This document shows positions 1-12,669 of a stretch of 64,000 bases of DNA, piece after piece. The DNA is from Crocodylus rhombifer (Eukaryota > Chordata > Crocodylia > Crocodylidae). The first letter of the stretch is position 1, and each line of letters opens with the position of its first letter. The stretch lies in NCBI GenBank assembly GCA_038503035.1, contig JAVSML010019003.1, forward strand, positions 85,245-149,244. Direction: 5' to 3'. Under the pieces are notes generated by a model that worked only from the letters and a program-made list of their open reading frames with translations, was not told the origin of the DNA and searched no databases. The position numbers and the translations under genes were made by a program.

Positions 1-1927
1 GACTTGGAGGGTAAGGTCAACAGGATCATGAATTCCATGGTATTATGTGGATCTTTTGACTATGATATTTGTCATTCATTCACAACCTGACCCTGGAGCA
101 CCAATGATATTCAGAAATGGAATTGCATGACTGCTTTTTCATTCTGTTTTAAATTGGCAAAAGTTTTCTCAAATAAGATTTGAATTTATATCAATTTTTG
201 TATGGAAAAAATGTAGGATGTTTGCTGACTGAAAAATGTGAATAGCAGGTAAAAAGCAAAGAATAAAAGATCAGTTAGCCCAAGGTACTCTTTTAAACTA
301 TAGTACTGTATCTTATTTTATGCTGCCTGCCTGAAATAATTATCCCTTCTGCATTTTTGAAAGGTCTTACTCTCAATATTTCATTGTCCTGTATAGAGAG
401 GCAAGGCACAAAGTGGATTATCAACACAGTAAACATATTGTATCACATGCATCTGTATCTCTACAAACCAGACTTGTAAAAGCAAGACAAAAGTAAATAC
501 ATGATTTTGAACACCCCACTTTTGTTTTATACATATTCGTATACATACATATATATGCATATGTGTGTTTGTATAGACAGATGAACATATGTGCATGTAT
601 GTTTGTTCATAAACACAAATGATCTTTCTTCCTAGGCAGGAAGAAGGAGCACACGAATCCCTTGGAACCTCAATAGACATTTCTAGTGGAAGACTTTGGA
701 ACTTAGTTCTGAGCAAATGCTTTATTTTCAAGCTAAATTCATCCCAGAGTTTCTGATATGAAAATCTCAGTGTTTTCCCAGCAGACATTCCCCATTATAC
801 CACTGCCATGTCATGACTGACTTTTTGCAGTTTCCATGGCAACCAGGATTTTTCATCTGCAAAATAGAATGCTGTATATGGCTTAGGGGTATAAATTTTC
901 TTTCTAACAGAAAAATGTTGATCCATGAAAGGAGCTGATCAGGCACTCCAGTGTATTTCTGTGTGTTTCTCATTAATAATCTCTGTTCTAGTTTTAAGAG
1001 CACTGTGTAAAATACATTTCTGTTTATGGCAGAAAGCAGACTTGCCTCTTCTAGTTCTTCTGGTAATACAAGGAGAAAGTAGAAAATCTCTCAAGCCTTA
1101 TTGTAACTATAGCACTGAAAATATGTTGCTATTGTAAGCTTTCCATTAAAATGGAGACCTGACAAATAGGTGTACATTAAATAGGGAAGAGAAAACAGTA
1201 TACAAGTTTAATTCCCTCAGTATTTATGTTGTGCTTGCTGACATACAGCAGAACATAAAGCCTTTGGTAACAGGTCCAAATGACAAACCATGTTGGCTTT
1301 TTTTAAAAGGTGCATATAATTTTCAACATGTTTATAGTGCAGTGTATGCAAGATCTCAAAATATTTCACATTATTTACATGCTAGTGTTCAGTTTGTAAT
1401 TGAAGTTCACAATGATCCTGTCAAAAAGTATCTGATACATTTTTTCAGGTGGATGAACTGTAAGGCTAAGTGACTTGGTCAATTTAATTTACAAAGTAAG
1501 ACAGTGAGCACAGCAAGTAAGCTAGGGGCAGAACACAGGCTTTCTAACTCCTATTGTCAGGCTCTGAGGTATTATACTTCCTGAACTAACAGCTCTTGCA
1601 ATACAGAGCAAATGATGTGGACAATTGGTCACCAGCTCTTTCCAGTTCTTTCAGTAGTCTATCGTATACTGTAGTACCTGAAGCCCCCTGAGGCAAACTG
1701 CAGACATGCTGACATAAATCAGATGCTAATATACATGGCATGCATATTTTATTTTACAAAATTCCTTTTTTTAATCATTCCTTTTTGAATGTCAGATAGC
1801 AATGGATATGCAAAGTTACTGTGACCTTAATACTTCAATTCCTACTTTTGTGAGAAGCTTGTACTCATGAAAAAAGTTCTTTTCATAACAGAAGTGTTTG
1901 CCTGAGCTAAGGTTATAGCTAATCCTT
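1..1927. other. Non-coding stretch, no gene seen
   Basis: AT-rich sequence with short A/T runs and a small alternating purine-pyrimidine patch near 540-570. The open frames here are short, lack splice signals or recognisable domains, and look like chance. No transposon ends recognised. Confidence 0.6.
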
Positions 1928-2520
1928 ATAGGGTGTCTCCCCACAAGCGGCAACATGTTTCCCTAGGGACAAGTAGTAGTGGCACACCTTGTGTGGAGGA
2001 ACATCCATGCCACGCACGCTCTGGTGCCATGGCACATTACCCCAGGTGGGGTAGGAGAGGCTGAGGCCAACAACTGTGCTGTCCCCAGCAGCCTTACTTA
2101 GAGCCCCGGGGCCTTCAGGGAGCTGCAGCCATGTTGCTCATGCAGAAAATAGCCTGGCCAGCAGCTGCAACATAGCTGTGGTTGGCCAGGCTCTGGTTTT
2201 GGGTAGTGCGTGATGCTGCCATGTGTGCCACGCTGCTTTTTTTAGGCATGAAATTTTTTGACCCCAGGATCTCTCAGGATCAAAAAAAAGCCCTGCATTG
2301 CAAAATAGCAACATGGGGAACCCCTGCATGTGCAGGGTGTATGGGGTGTAGTGCTGTAGATGGGCCTCTGGCACTGAGTATCGCTTGTCTGCGCTCATCT
2401 GGATACGCCCATAGACTGTGTCCAGACAAGTATGGCTGTGTAGTATGTGGCACCGCAGGCATGGCTGTGACACCACATACTACACATTCAGCTGTTCTCT
2501 GCAGTGCAAGGGAGCAGAGC

Positions 2521-2571
<51 letters not shown>

Positions 2572-2945
2572 GCAGGCGGACAGGGGATTGACCCCTGGAT
2601 ATTCAGAGGTCAAAAAAAAGCACAAAAAAAAAAAAAACAGAGTGGTACATGAGGTGGTGGCATGTACCACTCAAAACCAGAGCTGGGACAGCAGGAGCCA
2701 TACTGCAGCTGCCAGCTGGGTTCCCAGGGGCAGGATCACCACTGCTGCAGCCCTGGGAGGCCCCCAGGACCACAGGTAAGGCTGCAGGGGTCAGCTGGCC
2801 CCAGCCTCCCTGGTAAACTTGCTGCATGTCAGAGTGTAAGTGGCACAGATGTTCCCTGGGGATAACTAGCAGTGGCACAAGGCACACCACTGCTAGGTGT
2901 CGCTGGGGAACCAAATGTCCATTCTTGTCTGGACAAGGCCATAGT
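1928..2945. mobile_element. Palindrome-rich non-autonomous DNA transposon (probable)
   Basis: This segment is much more GC-rich than its flanks. Its ends are imperfect inverted repeats of about 60 nt: sequence from about 1935 to 1995 resembles the reverse complement of about 2880-2945, sharing blocks such as ACAAG, TTCCC and AGTAGTGGCACACC with substitutions. Nested palindromes lie inside: 2437-2450 with 2473-2486 (14-bp arms), 2641-2651 with 2661-2671 (11-bp arms) and 2867-2897 (10-bp arms). There is no transposase-like ORF; the open frames only read through the G tract. The superfamily is not determined and the exact ends are uncertain by some tens of bases. Confidence 0.5.
2523..2570 (+). 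repeat. Poly-G homopolymer, 48 nt
   Basis: An uninterrupted run of 48 G on the + strand, inside the palindrome-rich element. It is capable of G-quadruplex formation on the + strand. Its length is likely to vary between individuals and to be affected by sequencing error. Confidence 0.95.
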
Positions 2946-3159
2946 GTTTAATGACCAGATTCTATGTTACACTAAAGCTGTTTTGCACCAGGTAGGTGGC
3001 ATAAAATCCAGATGTATCCAGCAAGGAATTTCTCTATGCAGGAGAACTGGTAGGGAGGGCTCATTTATTTTTTAAATGTGAGGAAGGAGATCACAAGTAT
3101 TCTGATGGTAGAATCTGGGAAGAATTCCTGAGGGTCATACATCAGTGTTGTAACTTAGC

Positions 3160-3250
3160 ATCATAGAACCATAGAAAATTAAGGTTGGAAGGGACCTCAG
3201 GGGGTGATCTATACAACCCCCTGCTCAAAGCTTGGGCAGCCATAACTTGC
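3160..3250 (-). mobile_element. CR1 LINE 3'-end fragment, antisense
   Basis: It contains the typical reverse-complement CR1 3' end: the CATAGAA-type terminal repeat, then the GGTTGGAAGGGACCTCA block and a CAACCCCCTGC block. Only the 3' untranslated tail remains. This is a 5'-truncated, old copy with no coding content. Confidence 0.8.
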
Positions 3251-3770
3251 ACTGTGTCAGGGCTGCTGTGAATCAGGGAATCACAGTCAGCACAATGCAG
3301 CTGCTCCCTCTTTGCTAATAAATAAATCATTCTTTGGTTTTCCTTTTATGGATAATGGAATCACACACACCTTTTCAGTATTATAGCCATTTAAAGCAAA
3401 ATATTCATAGAACCTTGATATAGTCATTACCTTTTTGGAGATGCACAATTCCTTAAAAATATGTATTTTTATAAGGGATTAGAGCATTGATCAAAAGTAA
3501 CTGAATATCCCTAAGAAGGGACTGATATTCCAACAGTCCATATCCTTGTCTTCTTTCTTTTTCTCTTTTACTGTTTCCAACAGTAACAAATGGGTGTATT
3601 ACATGACCATTTATACTACCAACTCAGTATCTATAAGGTGGACATGTACTTGATGTGCTGTAAAATCTTCTATCAGGAGAAATCATAATTTGAAGACACC
3701 CCCCATCAAGCATCTCAAAAACAATGCAGAAATGCATATTCTAGATTCATTCTCACTGAAATCTTCTAAG
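3251..3770. other. Non-coding stretch, no gene seen
   Basis: AT-rich unique sequence between a CR1 fragment and a small inverted-repeat element. Nothing recognised. Confidence 0.6.
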
Positions 3771-3960
3771 CTAGGGACAGACATCACACATAAACTGGTT
3801 TAAGTGATCAGAAACTGTTTTGAACCTATAACAGAATAGATGTTCAGTGCATATAAATAAGTTTGAAAATGGCTGAAACCAGTTTGAGATAAACCTGGTT
3901 GAATGTAGTATCAGACTTAATCAATTTAGGTCAAACTGGTTTATGCAATATCTGTCCTAG
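3771..3960. mobile_element. Small MITE-like element with terminal inverted repeats
   Basis: The left end CTAGGGACAGACATCAC and the reverse complement of the right end, CTAGGACAGATATTGC, match over about 28 nt with a few differences, continuing into ATAAAC(T/C)(G/A)GTTT. Inside are further copies of AAACTGGTTT in both orientations. If TA is the target duplication it would be mariner-like, but this is not certain. Confidence 0.55.
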
Positions 3961-5156
3961 ACCCCTTGCTGGTTTAAATTAAACCAGACTCCCCCAGAAT
4001 TCCAGCATGCTCTCTGGCCTTGTTGGGCCTTTCTGCTCCAGCGCAGGGCTGGCCCATCCCCTCTGATCCCTGACTGCAGCATTTGCTTGGTTTCCCCCTG
4101 CTTCCCCCATCTCCTCACCATTCCCTGCTAAGCAGGGATTCCTCCCCTCTGCCTTACATATCTCTCAGCATTAGCTAGCAGACCACATGTTGGCTACGGT
4201 CCATGCTGTGGCAGACGGGACAAAGGCATCTAGGACCGTGTCTTTTTTGGAGCTAATCAACAGGTAGCTGATAATGTCCCTCCTTGGAATGTTCCATTCC
4301 TTGGAAAAAGTTGTTTAAGAAAAGCTTGAACTAATGAGAGGTTTTGTTTTCTGATGGGGTGCTAAGTGCTGATAACAAAGCTGATAAATGTTACCAGCTC
4401 TGTTATCAAGGGGGGGGAACCCCTCCCTAATCAGAGCATCATGCTGGGGCCTTGCCATGCCCCACCTCAGCTCAGCACTGTTGAAGGGAAGGGAGGACAG
4501 TTCTAGTGCCCCCCAGCTTCTAGACAGAGTCATTGCAGGCATGTGCCTGCATTTCTGGGATCTCTGTACAGTTACAAACTGGTTTAGTCTATCCAGGTTA
4601 GATTAACTTACAAAGATTGAATCAATGAACGATCAGGCTTTTTGAATGTCTAACCATAGCCACAAAGTTTAAGTTGTAGTTGGAAAGGTCCCACAAAGAT
4701 AGGTCATTGTTCTGACTGGATGAGAAAGTTGTCAAGAAATATTTGTTGCAGACTCTCAAAAATGTTATCATGTTGCAGCATGGAAGTAGGTTCAGGAATC
4801 CTGCAAATGGTTGAAGGTATTTTTCTTTTGAATCAATGAACTGGCAAGTGCGAGAATTTGTAGATTCAGCTTTCCTTCTATTGACTTGTGCTGCTGCATA
4901 GTTCCTGTTAGCTCCAAACCACAAAATAAACAAGTTTGGAGCCCCTTGTTAAGGCAGGCAAAACAGAAAAGTTAAAAATTTCCAGTAACAGATGGACTTG
5001 GGAGGAAATTTAGACTGAGATTTGTGTTTTATTGTTGCCTTAGTTAACAAAAAAGGCAAAAACCAATAACGATCTAATCCAAGGCCCACTGCTATCATTA
5101 AGATTGTAAGGCTTGATTTGGATTAGGCTTCAAATATGTAAGTTTGAACCAACCAA
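3961..5156. other. Non-coding stretch, no gene seen
   Basis: A moderately GC-rich patch (3980-4550) followed by AT-rich sequence. Short open frames occur on both strands with no domain. No repeat family identified with confidence. Confidence 0.5.
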
Positions 5157-5194
5157 CCACCATTGTACGCTTACGTAAAAGCGTACAATGGTGG
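5157..5194. repeat. Perfect 16-bp hairpin
   Basis: Arms 5157-5172 (CCACCATTGTACGCTT) and 5179-5194 are exact reverse complements separated by 6 nt. There is no T-run, so it is not a terminator. It may be the remnant of a fold-back element. Confidence 0.85.
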
Positions 5195-5547
5195 GAACAT
5201 CACTTATTGTATGCTATACTGAGAAGCTCTCAGAAGGTAGACTGTGCAATTATTCCAGCAAGGAAACTGATGGTGTAAAATGGCATGGCAAATAATATTT
5301 GTCATGGAAATATTATTTCACTGGAAAACGCTGACTGGGTATAAAGGGGCCGTGGCAATTCTCTTTTGAGTAAGTGAGTAAAATGTGCAGTGCTGTACTA
5401 TACTTTGTTAATGGTGAATACAGTAACAGCTCGGCCAGGCCTACACATAAAATTTTTATAGTCAAATTAAAACAACAGTGTATCTTTCACAAAAATGTAA
5501 AGTGGCATCTGGGACCATACAAAAAAGAGCAACCCCAATTGGTTTTA

Positions 5548-6369
5548 CAGGCAGCCCTCAGACTTACAACACAACTGGTTCCTGAAAACTGTGTCCTAAG
5601 TCAAAAAGTTGTAACTCGGAACCCATTTTCCCATAGGAACACTGTTATAAATGGGGGGTTGGTTCCTTTAAGACAGTTGTTGTGCTACATCCAGCTTGTA
5701 AGTCTGTTGTGGTGGGGAGGGAAGGGGCAGGGGGGCAGATCAGTGCCCCCACAGAGGGAGGGATTGGGGCTGGGGCTGGGGCAAGTGCTGCCCAGGGACA
5801 GGATGGGATGCCTTGTGCCAGTGCTCACTGCTGGTCCTGGAGCTGCTTGTGTAGCAGCTTGTCTGGTGGCTCTTACTACTGCTTCTGCCACCAGCCTGGG
5901 AGGGCGTGAGGTGGTGCATGTGCCCCAGGCTCAGCACAGGGCAGGTAGGGCCAGGGCTGCACTGGGCTGTGCTCCGGGCAGAAAGCAAAATGAGCCTCCA
6001 GACAAGAAATGCGCAGCAGCAGGAGCCAGCCCAGTGTCTCCACACCTCCTGGATGAACAGTGGCTTCACCCTGGCTGGGCGAGTAGTGGCAGGGCATGGG
6101 GGGGGCTTGTGCCAGTACACTGCAGCCCCTCCATAGCACCCCCCTCGCCCCAGCTCCAATCTCTCCCTCGCTGTGCGGGCACTGATCTGCTCCCCAGCCC
6201 CCTTCCCTGGCCCCTTCCCCCCAAAACAACAGACTTACCAGCTGGACACAGCTGTGTCAACCGTTGTAAAGGAAAAACCATGTGGGAACCTTGAAACAGG
6301 TTATCAATTTACAAATGTCGTAAATGCCATTTGTCATAACTGAAAAAGTCCTAAGTCGAGGTCTACCTG
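5548..6369. mobile_element. pogo/Tigger-like non-autonomous transposon with long inverted arms
   Basis: The ends are inverted repeats: the left end CAGGCAGCCCTCAGACTTA matches the reverse complement of the right end, CAGGTAGACCTCGACTTAG. TA dinucleotides flank both ends (5546-5547 and 6370-6371), as expected for the mariner/pogo superfamily. A second, GC-rich inverted pair lies inside, about 5692-5830 against about 6100-6248, so most of the element can fold back on itself. The open frames across it on both strands (for example one starting upstream at 5374) are products of this GC-rich repeat, not transposase. Confidence 0.8.
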
Positions 6370-6371
6370 TA

Positions 6372-9300
6372 TTCCCTGTGCTAGATTATGTCAAATCAAG
6401 AAAATTGTCAACAGAGACCTAACATGCTTATCATGCGTGTGTCTAAGAGAGCCAGTGAAAGCAAGGAAACTACATAAGTATTTCAATTGACCTAGCAGCT
6501 AATAAAACAAAAGACTAAATATGCATTTCAAGAAAAACTTGTAAAAGACACAGAAAGGATGCCTTGTGTGTGGCAAACACACCCTGCTCACATTTCTCCC
6601 AATGAGTATTCAATTTATAAGGTGTTACAGGTGTCAACCTTTCAATGTATATCTGGAGTTTGGTCAACAGAAAAGCTACTGCAAATTTGCGCCATTAATA
6701 TGCAAATACCCCAGAACGGGTTTGGTGACACCTTTAAGCATCCTGATGGACCACTCAGACCCATCACCTGTAAACTGACCTACAATTGCAGGGACTGCAG
6801 AAAAACACAACTCTTCACACCTACATGAATCTAAAACAGAAGCCAGACAATTATGTGACATGATGGCCACCCTTTTCCTCCCTGTTTGTTTGGACTCTAA
6901 TCGGCCAACTATCAAGGAAAAACGCTTTGAAGTTATACAATTAAACAGTATAAGAACTAAGGAAATTTGCCAGCAAAATGTGTGCAGTCCAGGAAAGACC
7001 AAGAAGTCATCCTGCTACCTAGCCAACAAGTGAAGGATACACGCTTTGAGGCTGTACAAGAACTGCTTCCTGCCTGCATTGGGTAAACATCTCTTTGTAG
7101 CCAAGATGATGCAAAGGACTAATAGCTCATTTTATATTGGAAAAGAGTCTTTTTTTCTGTTATTTAGTTTTGTAGCTTGTTGGTAGTTATTAAAACAAGC
7201 CTTTCTGCTATTCATCAACTGAGTGTTGTGTCAATTTTCAGATCACGAGGTTTAAAAATCCATTTCTAAGTGCAACATACTCCCAAACCACAACATTACA
7301 AGGTCTGGAAAAAATCCTCACAGTATTCTGTTTTTGCACATGAGTGGAGCCACCTGTAATGTCATTCATAGCCTGGGTTACCTCCTTCAATAAAAAAAGA
7401 AAAGAATCATTAAATTAACAGCTAGCCGTGGATATCATTCCAACCATCCTAATAAGCATGTAATTTAACCAGGTGAGCTCAACAATTACTTTGTTCAGGT
7501 GCTGGAGATGCTCGTAACTGTATGGAAGGTTTATATGTCATTGTTCGTTGCCATAAGTAGTTTATCTGTAACCATGGGTGTCCTTGAAAATTAGGATAAA
7601 ATTGGCATTTAATTTGTCATGGTGGATAACGACACTGGTACGCCCAAAGTAGTGTTGACATTTAATTTTCTTTGTTGGTTGTAGTTCTTTCTGCATTCTG
7701 TTCAGCAATAATGTCTGAATTAGATGTCTAGAATTTTTCGCAAGTATTTAGTTAAACTTTATTTTAACCATCCAAACATTTTAAAATTGAATTTTCAATC
7801 TTTTGTAGCATTTTAAAGTCCCATTTCTTATATTGATTCCATTATTGTACTTCCAGACTACAGTTTATTTCACTAATCAGATGCTGTCTGAAATGTTTAA
7901 TTAAAATCTTACAGTATTGATGTCTGATTGTTCTCACTCTATAATCTTTTTTTTAAAAGTCCTATTTTATTTATTGGTGATGAAACAAAAGTTTTATAGA
8001 AATTATTCTATAAAAAATTCTATAGAAAAATCCATATACATTAATAGAAAATAATATGATTATGATTTTTATGATTTTTTTGATCACCGTCAGAAAATCA
8101 TATAAGTAGCATGTTTATTTTTAAATATTATTTTTATTATTTTTATTTCAATATGGTTTTTGCTGTATACTCTGGGGAGGTCAAGAGGCCCTCAAGGACA
8201 TAAAAGTTTATACTGAGAAACACTGAGGAACAGAATATCTTACATTGTGCTGCACTTATGTGAGACACACTGGAAATTCTCCCTCTACCAAACTTTGTAT
8301 AGATTTTAACAGAAATGTTATAATTTTTGTACAGATTTTGGGGGGGAAATTATGAATGTGATAAAAAGTTGTGTGTGATTTTAATGGTAGACAATAACTC
8401 ATTTTCTATTAAAATTCATATTTTTGAAGTGATATCCATGACATTCTCTTGAGTTTCTTCAGAACCTAATTGACCTTATATCTCCTAAATTACATAATTT
8501 TTTTCCTAAAGTGTCTGTCAATGGCATTAAATATGAAGTCTTAGCTGTATCCAAAACAATGTAAAGAACTTGCTTTAAGTCAGCAGTATCTGCATAATCT
8601 GTAGCCTCCTCAAAGGACATAGCCCTTAGCAATGGGCAGCTATAGACACACACAATCTTTCTGCAATGGTTACTATGGAAACCAAATACATGACCTACTT
8701 TTACCAGCCAGAATAATAAAGTTTCACTGTGTCCTTTTCATATATTTAATTTTGATTGTAATTAGCATTTCTACCTTGAAAGATTAAGGAGACGGGACTA
8801 AGACTGATGAGGCTGGATGGCAAGCAGACATTTCAGTCCAGAAGAAAATGGTACAGAAAATGTGGAAAATGGCTACTTTTGTATTCTCCTTAGTATGTAT
8901 TCTCATGTGCCAGTCTTTCCACATCTCCCTTAATTGTAGAATTGCATTAAACAACACAAGTAGGATTTAAGAAATGTAAACAAATTATTAAAGTTATGTA
9001 ATAATTTCTTTGGTTGTTTGTGATGGCATTGTAATTCAAAGGCTTATCAGAACCTGATCCTGAGAGATACTCAGCATCACAAGTTCTCTGTGACTTTCCT
9101 GGGTGTTGCAGCAGATTCCTTTTAGAACAAGATGATTTGTCATCGTTTTGTTCTTTCCCCATCTTATTCAGCCTGCAAAGTCAGGGGATTTAGATCTCTC
9201 CACAGATTCCTTTCCTGATTCAAGTGGGACATCATGCACTTTCCCTGGCTTTTCTCTTCATATATTCGTCTTCTCAAGTATACTTTCACATGTTAAATGG

Positions 9301-9789
9301 GGGTTGTGATGAATGTTATAACCACTACTGATATTTCCAGGATGCTTACATAGGGTTTGCAATTACATTTGTTGAAATTTAATATCAAAAGGTTTACAGT
9401 ATATGCACTCTATCCCCAAATGAAAAGCAAGCACTATTTTATAGAAAGATGGGTTTACAGCACACTGTCTTCATAGTGGCTTGTGCACAGTGATGATCTT
9501 TGATAGACGGAGAGGTTGAACTGTTTTTCTGTCATAAGTCTGTGGACCACCAATTGACCAATACTCGGTGAACATGACTGAACTGTCATGACCTTTCATG
9601 ACCAGTAAATGCAAAGTCTTCATACAAGAGTGAATGACCAGTGGATTTATTAAATGGCATATGCCTACCTCCAATTATAAATCCCCCCCCCACCCGCTAC
9701 CTTATGCAGGATTCTTTAATGACTGTAAAATCTTTTTCCATTGACATTTGCTGCCCTGTGAAACCATACTAGTTTTACTGAATTTAAAC
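6372..9789. other. Non-coding stretch, no gene seen
   Basis: AT-rich, with long A/T tracts near 7920-8160. No conserved ORF, splice-site pair, CR1 tail or terminal inverted repeat recognised. The CCCCCCCCC run at 9685-9694 is a simple low-complexity patch. Confidence 0.6.
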
Positions 9790-10262
9790 CTTACAGTGCT
9801 CTAGGATTTATTGGATTCATCCCAAATTTGGGATGGTGATCAGCCACGGAAGGAGGCCTCAGACCCAGGAGGCACCAGTTGCCTAGCCATTTGGGGATGG
9901 GGGGGTGGGAACCAGCCTGTTCCTCAGAGGACCCAGAAGTGGACCAGAAGTGCTGCTGGTCCACTTCTGGATCTGCTGCCAAGCGCACCGGGGGCTCCCC
10001 ACACTCCCATGGGATGCACCATCTGCCCTACCATCTCAGTGTTCATGAGCTGCATGGTACCTTGACGTATGTAGAAAAAATATTTAAAGCTGTGTCTATG
10101 TCCAAATTGTTGAATCTTTCCGAATCAATTTGGAGGGTTCTGATTCAATTCGGAGAGATTAAAGGGTCTCTTGATTTGATTCAGATTCGGAGATTCGGCC
10201 ACTGAATTAGGCCGAATCTCCACTGAATTGAATCAGCGATTGAAGCTTTGCACAGCCCTAAT
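9790..10262. mobile_element. hAT-like non-autonomous element, TAGGGCTGTGC family
   Basis: The right end GCACAGCCCTA matches ends seen at about 31540, 57653 and 58702. The interior has AATC/GATT-rich inverted motifs (10100-10250) and shares the block AAAGCTGTGTCTATGTC with the opposite-strand copy at 15740-15760. A 15-bp perfect hairpin lies at 9933-9947 / 9956-9970. The left boundary is uncertain; it may be a composite. Confidence 0.5.
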
Positions 10263-11344
10263 TTATCTCCTGATTGCCTCTTGTGAGAACCTTAGGTCAA
10301 TGTAAATGATATTCAATGTACAAACTACTAGACTACCATCTCCTACAATATGGTACGAATTAAGGGAAGTATGCCCTATAGTAACATTTTAGAAAGTTAG
10401 ACTTAAGCCCAGGATAATGTAAAGATCTGTTTAAAAATAGGTTGAGTGCTAAATAACTCCATTTTTTAAGGCTGGCTAGTCATGTATGGTTAAAATATTG
10501 GTTTTACCTACATGACTGCTAGGAAAATCTGACACTGTTACTTGCTTATAATAGCTTAGCTGTAGACTTTAGATAAAAATGGGTAACAAAATGATAAGCA
10601 ACAGTGTTTCCGTGTCTGACATTGTTCACTAGGTGTCAGTCTGTGATCATGTGAAACTCTGCTCTTTCTGTAAAGTGCAGTTTGAAAATAAGCACCCTTG
10701 TGTCTTACCTCTAAATAGGAATCTGAAACAAATGAATCTTCAGAATACAGTTTGCATTAAGGTTGTGTATAACTACTGAAAAAAAAGTTTATTTCTTGTA
10801 TTTTGCCTTTTTACTGTGAAAAAAAACTTTGATTTTTTACAAAAAATTGTGCTACGTTAAATTGCTCAAAACTTTATGTGAACATGTATTAACCAATGGG
10901 TCATTCACAGTCTTATTCCTTTTACCTCTCCATTATTTATGATGGGTTATTGGTCAATACATCACAAGATACTGTTTTTATTCCTTAAATGAATGTATCT
11001 TTATAAACAGGAGTATGTAAATCGATTATATTTCCTTCTGCTACATTTCTAGCATGACATGTGGCAAAAATACCTCCTCTTATATACAAGTCTATCATAT
11101 TCCAGAATCAGACAACAAAACAAAACTAAGTTTAAAAAAATCAAAGTATAACCTTCTGGAATGTAAGCCAGAAAACATTAGAATATAGCTGAAATCCATT
11201 CATTGTTTTTTGTTCATGCAAATGTTATTGTATACTTTTTTGCCTTCATTTATTACTGTGAAAAATATCTCATTATTCATGAATGCTCAGCCTGCTTTGA
11301 CACGTAATAGTTAACTCATTAAGGTGATTCACATTTTACAAAAT
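10263..11344. other. Non-coding stretch, no gene seen
   Basis: AT-rich sequence with no recognised repeat or exon. Confidence 0.6.
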
Positions 11345-11428
11345 TATAGAAAGGTGTAGGGCTGGAAGGGACATCAGGAGAGTATCCTGGTCAACCCCCA
11401 CAAAAAGCAAGATTATGTATCCCTAGAT
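11345..11428 (-). mobile_element. CR1-like 3' fragment, antisense
   Basis: The block ATAGAAAGG...GGGCTGGAAGGGACATCAGGAGA and the following TCAACCCCCA resemble the antisense CR1 3' UTR. Short and degraded. It abuts a hAT-like element at its right end. Confidence 0.6.
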
Positions 11429-11774
11429 CAGGGACTGGCAATCTATGGCCTTCAGGCTGCATTCTGCTTTCAAGGACTGAATGGATCTGGCCTGCAAGGT
11501 CTGATTCAATTGGGAGGGTGGGGCACTAAATTAAAGGGCTGTGTTGAAGCAGAGACTTAACATTTCCTGTTCTGTGCCCTCACTGCTAAATTTTCCGTTC
11601 TCCACTGGCATTCACCATGGTTTTACGTGGCATCTGGCGGGTAAAGGAAGGCACAGAACAGGGAGGTGATTAGAGCACCAGAGGATCAGTGGAAGGGGCA
11701 GGGAACTGTCAGCCTGTGAAGGTGACTGAGGCATAAGCCCCCATCCTACTACTCTAAAAGTTTGTGGATCCCTG
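11429..11774. mobile_element. hAT-like non-autonomous element
   Basis: The left end CAGGGACTGGCAATC and the reverse-complemented right end CAGGGATCCACAAAC share the CAGGGA(C/T) start typical of hAT terminal repeats. The 8-bp flanks match only partly (about 4 of 8), so the duplication is decayed or the end is off by a base. The internal ORF at 11612-11794 (minus) has no transposase features. Confidence 0.55.
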
Positions 11775-11964
11775 GTCCAGACCATCACAAACAAATGCTA
11801 GTGTGAACCCTATGAAAGTGCCAGTGAAAAAGAGCCCATAGATCCCCCAGGTAACCTGTTCAAGTGTACGTGTGTTTGAGCATTATAATGTTTCTTTTTT
11901 CCCTAATATGCTATCTAAGTTTTCTTTGATAAAACATAATCTAATTTCTTCTTGTTCTTCTCTC

Positions 11965-12665
11965 CATGGCCATGGAGAACAAGGACCTAGCAGTTACAGT
12001 CGACAATAAGATGAATATGAGCCAACAGTGTGCCCTTGTTGCCAAGAAGACTAATGGCATACTGGGCTGTATTGGTAGATGTGTTGCCAGAAGATCAAGG
12101 GAAGTGATTGTTTGCATTTAATTGTCATTGCTGAGGCCACATCTGGAGTATTGTGTACAGTTTTGGGGCCCCCCACTACAGAAAGGATGTAGACAAATTA
12201 GAGAGATCCAGTGGAGGGCAATGAAAATGGTTAGGGGGCTGGAGCCCATGACTTCTAATGAGTGGTTGAGGAAACTGGGTTTATATAATTTGGAGAAGAG
12301 AAGACTGAGAGGGGATTTAATTGCAACCTTCAGCTACCTAAAGGGTAGTTCCAAAGACGATGGAGCTAGACTGTTCTCAGTGGTGGAAAATGTCTGAACA
12401 AGGAGCAATGGTCTCAAGTTGCAGCAAGGGAAATTTTGGTTAGATATGAGGAAGAATTTTCTCACTGGGATGGCGGTAAAACACTGGAACAGGCTACTCA
12501 GAGAGGGTATCTCCATCCTTGGAGGTTTTTAACACCAAGCTAGACAAAGCTTTGGCTAGTATGATATAGTTGGGAGTGGTCCTGCTTTGAGCATGGGGCT
12601 AGACTAGATCACTTCCTGAGATCCCTTCTAGCTCTAATTTTCTATGATGTTATAATTCTGTGATT
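11965..12665 (+). mobile_element. CR1 LINE 3' part, sense
   Basis: Sense-orientation CR1: the C-terminal end of ORF2 followed by the 3' UTR. The open stretch 12122-12397 encodes a peptide with SLLRPHLEYCVQFWGPPLQK, a very common CR1/LINE reverse-transcriptase C-terminal motif, then RREMKMVRGLE- and LEKRRLRGDLIATF-like blocks. The 3' UTR ends with CTAGATCACTTCCTGAGATCC-like sequence and the terminal TTCTATGAT/TTCTGTGATT repeat at about 12640-12665. 5'-truncated and not capable of movement. Confidence 0.85.
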
Positions 12666-12669
12666 CATC

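Noticed and set aside
2182..2670. Frames encoding poly-Gly or poly-Pro
   Set aside because: They exist only because a G homopolymer is open in every frame.
5374..6294. 306-codon ORF on the + strand, the longest in the window
   Set aside because: It runs from unique sequence into the GC-rich inverted arms of the pogo-like element. No domain, and overlapping frames are open on both strands, so it is a composition artefact.
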